Source of the DNA: JBAXTZ01 sp041666525
GTDB lineage: Bacteria > Bacillota > Negativicutes > JBAXTZ01
Assembly: GCA_041666525.1 (NCBI GenBank)
Contig: JBAYGT010000031.1
Coordinates: 1-13,916, forward strand
Direction: 5' to 3'
Length of the DNA stretch: 13,916 bases
Positions 8,194-13,916 of this stretch are shown piece after piece. Positions within the stretch are counted from its first letter, which is position 1; every line of letters begins with the position of its first letter. Below the pieces are notes generated by a model. The model searched no databases. It was not told the origin of the DNA and saw only the letters and a list, made by a program, of their open reading frames with translations. The translations under genes and the position numbers were made by a program.

Positions 8194-9378
8194 TCAATTC
8201 CCTGCTTTCAAACTATTGTCCAATTCTTTTAAACTCATTGTTATCGTTTTTACAGTCATATCCGGACGCGCTTTGAGTAAGCCTTCAACAATAACAGTGT
8301 CGGTTGGCTGCAAACCGCTTTCCACCATCCACAGGTTTCCGATTTTTATGCCAAGAATAATTGGCCGGCTTTGCACTTTGTTGTCGGCCGAAATCGTCAT
8401 AACAAAGGTTTTGTCGAGTATTTGCTGCACCGCTCGTTGGGGAATCAGCATAGCATTTTTACGAACTTCGCCGGTAACCTCAACTTTGGCAAACATTCCT
8501 GGCAACAACATTTTTTTCGGATTGGCAAATTCAGCTTTCAAAACTAGTGCGCCGCTGTTTTGCGCCATTTGCGAGTCAGTCTCAACAACTTTTCCATCCA
8601 GAGGATAATTGCCGCCGGAGCTGAGTTTGATACGTACATGGTCGCCCCAGTTACCCATTTTTCCTTCGTTACGTTCTTTATTGAGTCGCAAATATTCGTT
8701 TTCACTCATACTGAATTGAACATAGACCGGTTCAAGCGACGAAACAGTAGTCAAGGTGGTTGCACCGGCCTGAACATAGTTGCCGGTACTTATTTCATTG
8801 ACAGCAACTCTGCCGCTAATCGGAGCAACGACCACGGTGTCGTTCAAATCATTTTTTGCCTGCTGCAATTTAGCCCGATATGCCTCAACGACAGCAGTTT
8901 GTTCGCCTTCGGAGGCAATTTGTGTATCCAGTGTTTGTTTTGATATCGCGCCGTTCTGGCCAAGCTGCTGGTTGCGCAAGGTGTCTTCATGAATATTGCT
9001 TAGCGTTACTTGCGCTTGTGCCAATTGCGCTTCGGCATTCAAAACAGCGGTTTCATAAATACGCCGGTCGATACGATATAAAGGTTGGCCTTTTTCTACA
9101 TAGTCGCCGCCCTTAAATAGTTTTTCGACAATCCGTCCGGTGACGTTAGCACGTAAATCAACGCTGTCACGGGCGTAAACTTGCCCGGCATAAGTATAGA
9201 TTATCGGCGTATCCTGGACGATAACCTTCATAACTTTGACTTCAGGAATGTCAAGGTTCGCCTGTGGTGCGTGACTCCGTCCAAAATAAAACCAGGTGAT
9301 GACACCCAATAAAATAATAGCCACGATGGCTACAATGGATTTCCGTCGCATTCTTCCAGATTTGATATTCTGCTGCAT
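8194..9378 (-). CDS. RND efflux membrane fusion protein (AcrA type)
   Basis: This 394-residue periplasmic adaptor links the RND pump to an outer-membrane channel. The start at 9378 is preceded by GAGGGAG; a TTG at 9396 would lie before that site. It has an N-terminal membrane anchor at about residues 13-32 and no lipobox cysteine, so it is anchored by a helix, not by lipid. The lipoyl half-motifs are at about 74-105 ('VTGRIVEKLFKGGDYVEKG') and 183-210 ('APISGRVAVNEISTGNYV'), with the alpha-hairpin between them. The beta-barrel domain begins near 'LEPVYVQFSMSE' (215-226). A membrane-proximal domain ends the protein. It is the first gene of the pump operon. No TetR or MarR regulator lies beside it. 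Confidence 0.96.
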   Translation of the reverse strand: MQQNIKSGRMRRKSIVAIVAIILLGVITWFYFGRSHAPQANLDIPEVKVMKVIVQDTPIIYTYAGQVYARDSVDLRANVTGRIVEKLFKGGDYVEKGQPLYRIDRRIYETAVLNAEAQLAQAQVTLSNIHEDTLRNQQLGQNGAISKQTLDTQIASEGEQTAVVEAYRAKLQQAKNDLNDTVVVAPISGRVAVNEISTGNYVQAGATTLTTVSSLEPVYVQFSMSENEYLRLNKERNEGKMGNWGDHVRIKLSSGGNYPLDGKVVETDSQMAQNSGALVLKAEFANPKKMLLPGMFAKVEVTGEVRKNAMLIPQRAVQQILDKTFVMTISADNKVQSRPIILGIKIGNLWMVESGLQPTDTVIVEGLLKARPDMTVKTITMSLKELDNSLKAGN

Positions 9379-9426
9379 CGTTTCTCCCTCATTCAAATGC
9401 TATGTTGCACTTTTTTTGCAAATGAA

Positions 9427-9435
9427 ATTATATCA
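9427..9435 (-). promoter_or_regulatory. extended -10 promoter for the efflux operon
   Basis: On the minus strand this reads TGATATAAT, a perfect extended -10. The -35 region is A+T rich with no good TTGACA match. It lies about 50 bases before the fusion protein start. No terminator is visible between the upstream EamA gene and this point, so some read-through from that gene is also possible. Confidence 0.55.
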
Positions 9436-9489
9436 TATATATTTAAAAAATTGCATAGTTTAACTGGTTTATGCTTTGAAATAAGTGTT

Positions 9490-10374
9490 TTAGTCACAAA
9501 CGTGCTTATTTGGCTGGCTGCGTTTTTTGTTTACCAGTGCTATTCCAATGATAATAACCGCGCCGCCAATAAGATTCTGACAGGTTGGTAATTCGCCTAA
9601 CCACAACCAGGCAATTACAAAAGCCAGAATCGGCGACAGATATAATGTTGAGGCACATTGGTTGGCGGTGAAACGTCTCAATGAATAGGCCCACATTGTA
9701 TATGCCAATGCTGATGGGAAAATGCCCAGCCAGATGATTGGCAAAAACGATAGGACGGTATTGGTTTCAAGTTCACGAATTAGTAGCGGGGTGTAGGGAA
9801 GCAAAAACAATGTTCCAAACCACATACAACAGGCGGTTAGGTCGATTGCCCGGTATTTTGCCAGTAATTTTTTCTGAATAACTGTATAACAGGACGCGGC
9901 GATGGTTGCGATGAAAATATATAATATCCCGATGTCAAATCGGTAGTCACCGGCAGATAACAAAATTACACCAATAAATGATATGCCAATGCCGATACGC
10001 TGTATCCAGCGTAATCGCTCGCCAAGCAAAAACCGTGCCGATATTGCGATGAGAATGGGTGACAACGAAACAATAACACTGGCAACGCCGGCTTGGACAG
10101 TTTCTTCACCGGTGTTTAAACAAAAATGATAAACTGAAATACTTAAAAACCCGCCCCAAAAAGCAACGGTTAACAGATCACGGCCTTTAGGTAATTTTAT
10201 GCCGCGGACAAACGCAACTGCGGCAAAAATGAGCGAGGCCACAATAAAGCGTCCGAGCGCCACGCTGGTCGGTGAAAAATGTTGCAACCCGGCGCGAATG
10301 CCGGCGAACGCCGATGCCCAAAAAACGATTGCGCCTAGCAGCACAAATACCGCGAAACTGAACTTGTTTTTCAT
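9490..10374 (-). CDS. DMT-superfamily transporter, EamA family
   Basis: This 294-residue protein has about ten hydrophobic helices in two homologous halves, the usual EamA (drug/metabolite transporter) plan. The first helix carries 'FWASAFAGIRAGL', a family hallmark. The first half ends near 'FLLGERLRWIQRIGIGISFI' (115-134) and the second half repeats the pattern at 'LWLGELPTCQNLIGGAVIII'. The protein ends with a basic tail. EamA proteins commonly export amino acids or other small metabolites; the substrate here is unknown. The ATG at 10374 has only a weak ribosome site (GCGGG region). It is divergent from the Gfo/Idh gene and lies upstream of the efflux operon on the same strand, about 110 bases apart. 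Confidence 0.93.
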   Translation of the reverse strand: MKNKFSFAVFVLLGAIVFWASAFAGIRAGLQHFSPTSVALGRFIVASLIFAAVAFVRGIKLPKGRDLLTVAFWGGFLSISVYHFCLNTGEETVQAGVASVIVSLSPILIAISARFLLGERLRWIQRIGIGISFIGVILLSAGDYRFDIGILYIFIATIAASCYTVIQKKLLAKYRAIDLTACCMWFGTLFLLPYTPLLIRELETNTVLSFLPIIWLGIFPSALAYTMWAYSLRRFTANQCASTLYLSPILAFVIAWLWLGELPTCQNLIGGAVIIIGIALVNKKRSQPNKHVCD

Positions 10375-10414
10375 AGATGCCCGCTTTCTTGTAAAACCCG
10401 TCTTTGATGCATAA

Positions 10415-10443
10415 ATGATAAACGGCTAAACGCAAATTAGCAA
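10415..10443 (-). promoter_or_regulatory. promoter for the EamA transporter gene
   Basis: On the minus strand TTGCTA (10438-10443) and TATCAT (10415-10420) are 17 bases apart. The -10 matches five of six consensus bases and the -35 four of six. It lies about 40 bases before the ATG. Confidence 0.55.
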
Positions 10444-10468
10444 GCAGTAATAAAAAAACGGTTTTTTC

Positions 10469-10497
10469 TTGAAAAAAAAACGCAACTGTTGTTAAAT
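10469..10497 (+). promoter_or_regulatory. possible promoter for the Gfo/Idh-HAD-RidA operon
   Basis: TTGAAA (10469-10474) and TTAAAT (10492-10497) are 17 bases apart, matching five and four of six consensus bases. They lie in an A-rich stretch about 30 bases before the first gene. Confidence 0.45.
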
Positions 10498-10525
10498 GTA
10501 GGTATTATTTTGTTGGAGATTAGCT

Positions 10526-11596
10526 ATGATAAAAATTGCAATAATTGGTACCGGCGGAATGGCGGGATCACACGCCGAACATCTACAGAAAATCCGCGGG
10601 GTGAAAATTACCGCCTGTGCCGATATGGATATTCGTCGCGCCGAAACTTTTGCCAAGAAATTTGGCATAAAGAAATTTTACGGTGATTACAAAGAAATGC
10701 TTGATAACGAGAAACTGGAAGGCGTAACCAATGTTACCAGTGACCGCGCCCATTACCCGGTAGCTATGGAAATATTGAAACGCAAAATTAATCTGTTGAG
10801 CGAAAAACCGCTGGCGGAAACGCTTGAACAGGCGGTCGAGATGCGTGATTTAGCAGTTAAGTCCGACGTAGTAAATATGGTTAATTTTTCTTACCGGAAT
10901 TCCAGCGGTTTACAAAAAGCGGCTGAAATAATTCGCAGCGGCGTACTCGGTCAAGTGCTGCATGTTGAAGCCAGCTATCTGCAGTCCTGGCTCAAGAGCA
11001 AGGCGTGGGGCGACTGGCATGATGCAGACTGGATGTTGTGGCGGTTGTCGTCAGATCAAGGCGGCGCCGGTGCGCTGGGCGATATCGGTTGTCATATTTT
11101 TGATTTGACCTGTCTGCTGACCAATGAAAAAATTGTCGACATTTCAACCCGGTTATATACCCATTCGAAAGACCGCGAGCCGGGTTATGAAGTTTGTGGT
11201 AAAAAATATGCCCTGGATTGCAACAACAGTTTTGTCAGCCACGTTGAGTTTGGCGGCGGTGGTGTGGGGGTTATTCATGTTTCACACGGCTGTATCGGCC
11301 AGAGCAATAGTTTGCGTTGCCGCGTGTATTGCAGCAAAGGTGCGATTGAAATAGATTTAGATAAAGCTTATGATGAGTATCGTATTTGCAGTGGCAAAAA
11401 TATTGATAAAAATATTTGGAAAACGGTTAAATGCAAGCGGACACCAAATAACTACGAACGGTTTGTCAAGGCGATTAAAACCAACAGCCGTTCGGAAGAC
11501 GGCAACGATTTTGCTAACGGTTGTGCGATTCAGGGTTATTTGCATTATAGTTTTCTGTCAGCGGCCGAGAAGAAACCGGAAAAAATTGTATTGTGA
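10526..11596 (+). CDS. Gfo/Idh/MocA family NAD(P)-dependent oxidoreductase
   Basis: This 356-residue cytoplasmic enzyme has an N-terminal Rossmann fold with 'IGTGGMAGSHA' (7-17) and the family motif Glu93-Lys94-Pro95 ('SEKPLAET'). The C-terminal domain carries 'GALGDIGCHIFD' (182-193), where Asp186 and His190 are the expected catalytic residues. Enzymes of this family oxidise or reduce a hydroxyl of sugars, sugar acids or cyclitols; the actual substrate is not readable. The ATG has GGAG seven bases upstream. It is the first gene of an operon, and its stop overlaps the possible GTG start of the HAD gene by 4 bases (GTGA). The protein is rather rich in Cys in its C-terminal half, including 'CGKKYALDCNN' and 'HGCIGQSNSLRCRVYCS'. 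Confidence 0.95.
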   Translation: MIKIAIIGTGGMAGSHAEHLQKIRGVKITACADMDIRRAETFAKKFGIKKFYGDYKEMLDNEKLEGVTNVTSDRAHYPVAMEILKRKINLLSEKPLAETLEQAVEMRDLAVKSDVVNMVNFSYRNSSGLQKAAEIIRSGVLGQVLHVEASYLQSWLKSKAWGDWHDADWMLWRLSSDQGGAGALGDIGCHIFDLTCLLTNEKIVDISTRLYTHSKDREPGYEVCGKKYALDCNNSFVSHVEFGGGGVGVIHVSHGCIGQSNSLRCRVYCSKGAIEIDLDKAYDEYRICSGKNIDKNIWKTVKCKRTPNNYERFVKAIKTNSRSEDGNDFANGCAIQGYLHYSFLSAAEKKPEKIVL

Positions 11597-12435
11597 GTGT
11601 ATTGAAGATGCGGATTTGCAATAAAGAATTGGCGCAGATAAAAGCGTTGCGGTGTTTTGCGTTAGATATGGACGGAACAGTATATCTTGGTGACAATCTG
11701 TTACCGGGGGCGCTGGAATTTTTGCAATACCTGCGTGATACCGGGCGTGAGTATATTTTCCTGACCAATAACTCATCCAAAGACAGCCAGGCCTATGTAG
11801 AAAAACTTACCCGTATCGGTGTAGCGGCGGTGGCGGCGGATGTTCTTACCAGCGGTGAGGCTACGGCGATTTACTTAAAAAAACGGAAATCCGGTGCGCG
11901 AATTTTTTTACTCGGTACCGAAAATTTGGAGCGCGAGTTTACTAAGGCGGGATTTGTTTTGACCGCTGACAAGCCGGATTTTGTAGTATTAGGGTTTGAT
12001 ATGACGCTGTCATACGCAAAGTTAGTCGAGGCTTGCCATTTGATTCGCGAAGGCGTAGAATATATTGCGACGCATCCGGATATTAATTGTCCGGTTGCTG
12101 ACCGTACCGGCTATATTCCTGATGTCGGCGCGATGATTGAGCTGATTAAGGCATCGACCGGCGGAGTAGTTCCAAAAATCATCGGTAAACCAAATCGGGA
12201 AATTATCGAAGCGCTTCAACTGAAAAAAAGCAAACCGCAGTCAGAGATGGCGATGGTAGGCGACCGGATATACACGGACGTTGCCATGGCGAAGAATGCC
12301 GGAATTACCGGAATACTCGTATTGAGCGGTGAGACAACTATCGAAATTGCCGATAGTTCGAGCATTAAGCCGGATGTCATTGTTGATAATCTCGGAGGTT
12401 TGCTGGATTTACTAAAAGAAGCAGACAGCAGGTGA
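11593..12435 (+). CDS. HAD-IIA family hydrolase (NagD/p-nitrophenylphosphatase type)
   Basis: This is a phosphatase-like protein of 280 residues. Motif I is 'ALDMDGTVYLG' with Asp25 and Asp27, motif II is 'FLTNNSSKD' with Thr58, motif III Lys199 lies in 'GKPNRE', and motif IV is 'MVGDRIYTDV' with Asp224. All the residues needed for phosphoryl transfer are present. The C2-type cap domain lies between motifs II and III. Family members dephosphorylate small metabolites such as sugar phosphates or phosphoglycolate; the true substrate is not known here. The GTG at 11593 overlaps the previous stop and suggests coupled translation, but its ribosome site is weak. TTG at 11602 or ATG at 11608 could also be the start, giving a protein a few residues shorter. 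The stop overlaps the ribosome site of the RidA leader. Confidence 0.93.
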   Translation: MSVLKMRICNKELAQIKALRCFALDMDGTVYLGDNLLPGALEFLQYLRDTGREYIFLTNNSSKDSQAYVEKLTRIGVAAVAADVLTSGEATAIYLKKRKSGARIFLLGTENLEREFTKAGFVLTADKPDFVVLGFDMTLSYAKLVEACHLIREGVEYIATHPDINCPVADRTGYIPDVGAMIELIKASTGGVVPKIIGKPNREIIEALQLKKSKPQSEMAMVGDRIYTDVAMAKNAGITGILVLSGETTIEIADSSSIKPDVIVDNLGGLLDLLKEADSR

Positions 12436-12439
12436 GGTT

Positions 12440-12559
12440 TTGAAGAGAACCACTATTATTTTTTTGGCAGTGACAATTTTAATGACATTATTGTCGGTAA
12501 GTGCTGCAGCCAAAGATACCAATGAGTCGGTAATAACAGAAAATAATTCAGGAGGCAAC
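12440..12559 (+). other. in-frame signal-peptide extension upstream of RidA
   Basis: These 40 codons are open and in the same frame as RidA. They read as an export signal: a basic start (MKRTT), a hydrophobic core (IIFLAVTILMTLLSV), an Ala-x-Ala-type cleavage site ('SAAA' then Lys) and a polar linker rich in Asn, Ser and Glu that joins RidA's Met. The only start codon available is TTG at 12440, since the frame closes at a TAA at 12413-12415. AGGTGA (12430-12435) is a perfect partial Shine-Dalgarno sequence at a good distance, and it contains the stop of the HAD gene. This supports use of the TTG start, giving a 165-residue exported form ending at 12937. Confidence 0.6.
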
Positions 12560-12937
12560 ATGAAACAAATTATCAATTCCCAAGGCGCCCCGGCAGCGAT
12601 CGGACCTTATTCTCAGGCAGTGAAAGCCAACGGATTCCTGTTCGTAAGCGGTCAGGTGCCGTTTGATCCGGCAACTATGCAAATCGTCGAAGGTGGCGTT
12701 GAAGCCCAGACCCGCCGGGTAATGGAAAGTCTGAAGGCGATTTTGACCGAGGCCGGCTGTACTTTTGCCAACGTGGTAAAATGCGGCGTATTTATCAAAG
12801 ACATGAACGATTTTGCGAAAATCAATGCAATTTACGGCGAGTACTTTCCGGAAAACCCACCGGCGCGCTTCTGTGTAGAAGTTGCCCGTTTGCCGCGCGA
12901 TGTATTCGTCGAAATCGACGTAATTGCGGCTTACTAA
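12560..12937 (+). CDS. ridA: RidA family enamine/imine deaminase
   Basis: This is a 125-residue protein of the RidA (YjgF/YER057c/UK114) family, which hydrolyses reactive enamines and imines such as 2-aminoacrylate; family members form trimers. The start has GGAGG five bases upstream and gives the standard length. Key residues are present: Tyr17 in 'IGPYSQAV', Gly31 in 'FVSGQVPFDP', Arg103 and Cys105 in 'NPPARFCVEVARLP', and Glu118 in 'FVEIDVIAAY'. These match Tyr17, Arg105, Cys107 and Glu120 of E. coli RidA. An in-frame signal peptide encoded just upstream suggests that an exported longer form is also made (see the extension from 12440). It is the last gene of the oxidoreductase-phosphatase-RidA operon and is followed by a strong terminator. 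Confidence 0.95.
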   Translation: MKQIINSQGAPAAIGPYSQAVKANGFLFVSGQVPFDPATMQIVEGGVEAQTRRVMESLKAILTEAGCTFANVVKCGVFIKDMNDFAKINAIYGEYFPENPPARFCVEVARLPRDVFVEIDVIAAY

Positions 12938-12961
12938 AAACTGATTTATCCAGTTATCTGG

Positions 12962-13007
12962 AAAAAACCTTTGGTTGCCGGAATTTTCCGGCAACCAAAG
13001 GTTTTTT
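12962..13007 (+). terminator. strong terminator after ridA
   Basis: A near-perfect 22-base inverted repeat (12962-12983 with 12986-13007) ends in TTTTTT. It begins with AAAAAA, so it could also stop minus-strand transcription. It separates the RidA operon from the HEPN/MNT module. Confidence 0.93.
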
Positions 13008-13009
13008 GT

Positions 13010-13038
13010 TTGCTCGCATTGTGCGACGGTGTTAGAAT
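13010..13038 (+). promoter_or_regulatory. possible promoter for the HEPN/MNT pair
   Basis: TTGCTC (13010-13015) and TAGAAT (13033-13038) are 17 bases apart. The -10 is five of six and the -35 three of six. It starts right after the terminator, about 30 bases before the HEPN start. Confidence 0.4.
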
Positions 13039-13068
13039 GTACGTGAGATAAAATTTGAGGTAGTCATC

Positions 13069-13512
13069 GTGAGTATCAAGATACCAACTGAGTGGTTCGA
13101 TCAAGCGGAATATGATATTGAAACTGCAAAGTGTTTGCTGGATGGCAGGCGTTATATTTACGCGGTGTTTATGTGCCATCTGGCCTTAGAAAAAGCTTTG
13201 AAAGGCTTATACACTGCAAAATATGATGCAGTTCCGCCCAAAAGTCATAACTTACTTTTCTTTCTTGAAAAAATAAATTGTGATTTCGAAAAAAACATCT
13301 CCGATTTTGTTTACAATATCAATGAGTTGAGTATTCCGACCAGATATCCGGAAGTTTTGCGTGAAATGGCAAAAAAGTATACTGGCGAAAGCGCTGCAGA
13401 AATGTTCAAAAACAGCAAGGAAGTATTATTATGTTGCAAGAAAGAATTGCAGAAATTGCAGAATATATCCGAAGACAACTTGAAGAATCCGGAGTCCGGG
13501 TCGGCAAATTGA
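13069..13512 (+). CDS. HEPN domain-containing protein
   Basis: This is a 147-residue helical protein with the HEPN pattern of two-gene HEPN/MNT modules: 'WFDQAEYDIETA' (9-20), 'FMCHLALEKALKGLY' (34-48), 'PPKSHNLLFFLEKI' (56-69) and 'TRYPEV' (91-96). The start is a GTG with GAGG eight bases upstream. Such proteins pair with the nucleotidyltransferase encoded next, and in some systems the HEPN partner is an RNase toxin. The RX4-6H catalytic motif seen in active HEPN RNases is not visible here: no His follows Arg92 at all, and Arg27/28 lie nine or ten residues before His37. It may therefore be a non-RNase or substrate/adaptor HEPN. Its last 27 or so codons overlap the MNT gene in another frame. 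By eye the region is more A+T rich than the operon upstream. Confidence 0.9.
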   Translation: MSIKIPTEWFDQAEYDIETAKCLLDGRRYIYAVFMCHLALEKALKGLYTAKYDAVPPKSHNLLFFLEKINCDFEKNISDFVYNINELSIPTRYPEVLREMAKKYTGESAAEMFKNSKEVLLCCKKELQKLQNISEDNLKNPESGSAN

Positions 13513-13763
13513 TTTTGTTTGGTTCGGCTGTACGAAATTCGATGAATGAAGACAGCGATTTGGATTTTGCTGTTGTGTCTGTAAGTTTTGGTAATGTGGG
13601 TAGCGAATCGCGAGCATTGCTTAAAAAGCATGCGTTGATGGGCGCGATTCACAAATATCAGATTCCCATAGATCTGTTTACGTTAACACCGGAGGAATAT
13701 GAGCAAAGAACACAAACAATAGCTCACTATATAGCCGAGGGGAAAGAATTATACGCTGCTTAG
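13431..13763 (+). CDS. MNT-type minimal nucleotidyltransferase domain protein
   Basis: This is a 110-residue nucleotidyltransferase of the DNA polymerase beta-like fold. The motif 'LFGSAVRNSMNEDSDLDFAV' (29-48) is complete: Gly31-Ser32, ten residues, then Asp43-x-Asp45. A third acidic residue, Asp81 in 'PIDLFTL', completes the triad, so the protein appears catalytically able. Related MntA proteins inactivate a HEPN toxin by adding AMP; whether this pair does so is inference. The ATG at 13431 lies inside the HEPN gene, giving an 82-base overlap, with AAGGA upstream. The next Met is at residue 38, after the catalytic Gly-Ser, so the overlap must be real unless a non-ATG start is used. Confidence 0.92.
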   Translation: MLQERIAEIAEYIRRQLEESGVRVGKLILFGSAVRNSMNEDSDLDFAVVSVSFGNVGSESRALLKKHALMGAIHKYQIPIDLFTLTPEEYEQRTQTIAHYIAEGKELYAA

Positions 13764-13860
13764 AGACGCAAAGAAAATTCATAATAATAACACAAAGGGG
13801 CTGTGTAAAAAGCCGTAGCGCAATAACGATACAAAAGAATACAAAACACAAAACCAAGGA
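13764..13860 (+). other. A-rich spacer with no recognised gene
   Basis: This purine- and A-rich stretch after the MNT gene has several repeats of the ACAAAA type and a GGGGCTGTGTAAAAAGCC segment (13797-13814) with a 4-base-pair stem. The latter is faintly like some insertion-sequence ends, but no partner or transposase is present. I see no gene or clear RNA here. Confidence 0.4.
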
Positions 13861-13907
13861 AAGCCGGTTAGTAGCGCTGAAAAGAAGAGCGATACTAACC
13901 GGTTTTT
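13861..13907 (+). terminator. terminator after the HEPN/MNT module
   Basis: A 15-base inverted repeat (13864-13878 with 13888-13902) with one G-A mismatch and a 9-base loop is followed by TTTTT. The arms extend by AAG pairing with TTT. It is separated from the MNT stop by nearly 100 bases. Confidence 0.85.
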
Positions 13908-13915
13908 GGTATAAT
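13907..13915 (+). promoter_or_regulatory. extended -10 promoter at the window edge
   Basis: TGGTATAAT overlaps the last T of the terminator and is identical to the extended -10 at 289-297. It likely starts a gene that lies beyond the window. No -35 can be assigned, since the hairpin occupies that position. Confidence 0.45.
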
Positions 13916-13916
13916 A

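Noticed and set aside
8135..8608. Open frame of 157 codons on the plus strand
   Set aside because: Antisense to the pump and fusion protein genes, spans their junction, and shows no domain.
9453..9474. Possible operator GCATA...TATGC upstream of the efflux promoter
   Set aside because: Only five base pairs match on each side and the centre is not symmetrical; too weak to call.
10451..10480. A-run/T-run palindrome as a terminator
   Set aside because: AAAAAACGGTTTTTT has no real loop and no G+C stem, and it sits in a divergent promoter region.
12548..12994. Open frame of 148 codons on the minus strand
   Set aside because: Antisense to ridA and running into its terminator; RidA is unmistakable on the plus strand.
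13797..13814. GGGGCTGTGTAAAAAGCC resembling an insertion-sequence end
   Set aside because: There is no matching inverted copy, target duplication or transposase in the window, and the stem is only four base pairs.
1..13916. CRISPR array, tRNA genes, prophage or integrase
   Set aside because: No regularly spaced repeats, no cloverleaf candidates and no phage or recombinase proteins were seen.

Overview
The window looks like chromosomal DNA of a Gram-negative-type (diderm) Firmicute, most plausibly a member of the Negativicutes. The end of an rRNA operon opens the window: a 23S tail with a Firmicutes-type ending, then a complete 5S gene. The protein genes use clear GGAGG-type ribosome sites with ATG, GTG and TTG starts, and the window encodes a tripartite-type RND efflux pump, which needs an outer membrane. 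The genus cannot be fixed from sequence reading alone. Strong hairpin terminators, often able to work in both directions, separate nearly every transcription unit.

Layout. 1-258: 23S 3' tail, 5S rRNA and rrn terminator. 289-898: one small exported protein of unknown function with its own extended -10 promoter. 913-3285: the RNA-binding protein Tex on the minus strand, with a good promoter. 3298-5065: an oligopeptide-binding lipoprotein (OppA-like) preceded by a possibly folded leader; no permease or ATPase genes lie beside it. 5071-9435: a minus-strand operon of membrane fusion protein plus RND pump, without an outer-membrane channel gene or regulator. 9490-10443: a DMT/EamA transporter, also minus strand. 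10469-13007: a plus-strand operon of Gfo/Idh-type oxidoreductase, HAD-IIA phosphatase and RidA, with a 4-base overlap between the first two genes and a strong terminator at the end. 13010-13907: a HEPN/MNT two-gene module, toxin-antitoxin-like, whose genes overlap by 82 bases. A new extended -10 promoter begins at the very end.

How the genes work together. The MFP and RND subunits form the inner-membrane and periplasmic parts of one pump and must borrow a TolC-like channel from elsewhere. The oxidoreductase-phosphatase-RidA trio looks like a small metabolic operon whose substrate cannot be read from sequence. The HEPN and MNT proteins are expected to act as a pair.

The most interesting signal is in the RidA gene. 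The conventional RidA start has a strong ribosome site, but 40 codons upstream in the same open frame encode what looks like a real Sec signal peptide, with its own TTG start and an AGGTGA ribosome site that overlaps the stop of the preceding gene. This could give one exported and one cytoplasmic RidA from a single gene. Other points worth checking are the oppA leader structure, the HEPN protein that lacks the usual RNase motif, and the exported protein next to the rRNA operon. I saw no CRISPR array, tRNA, complete mobile element or obvious large novel defence system.
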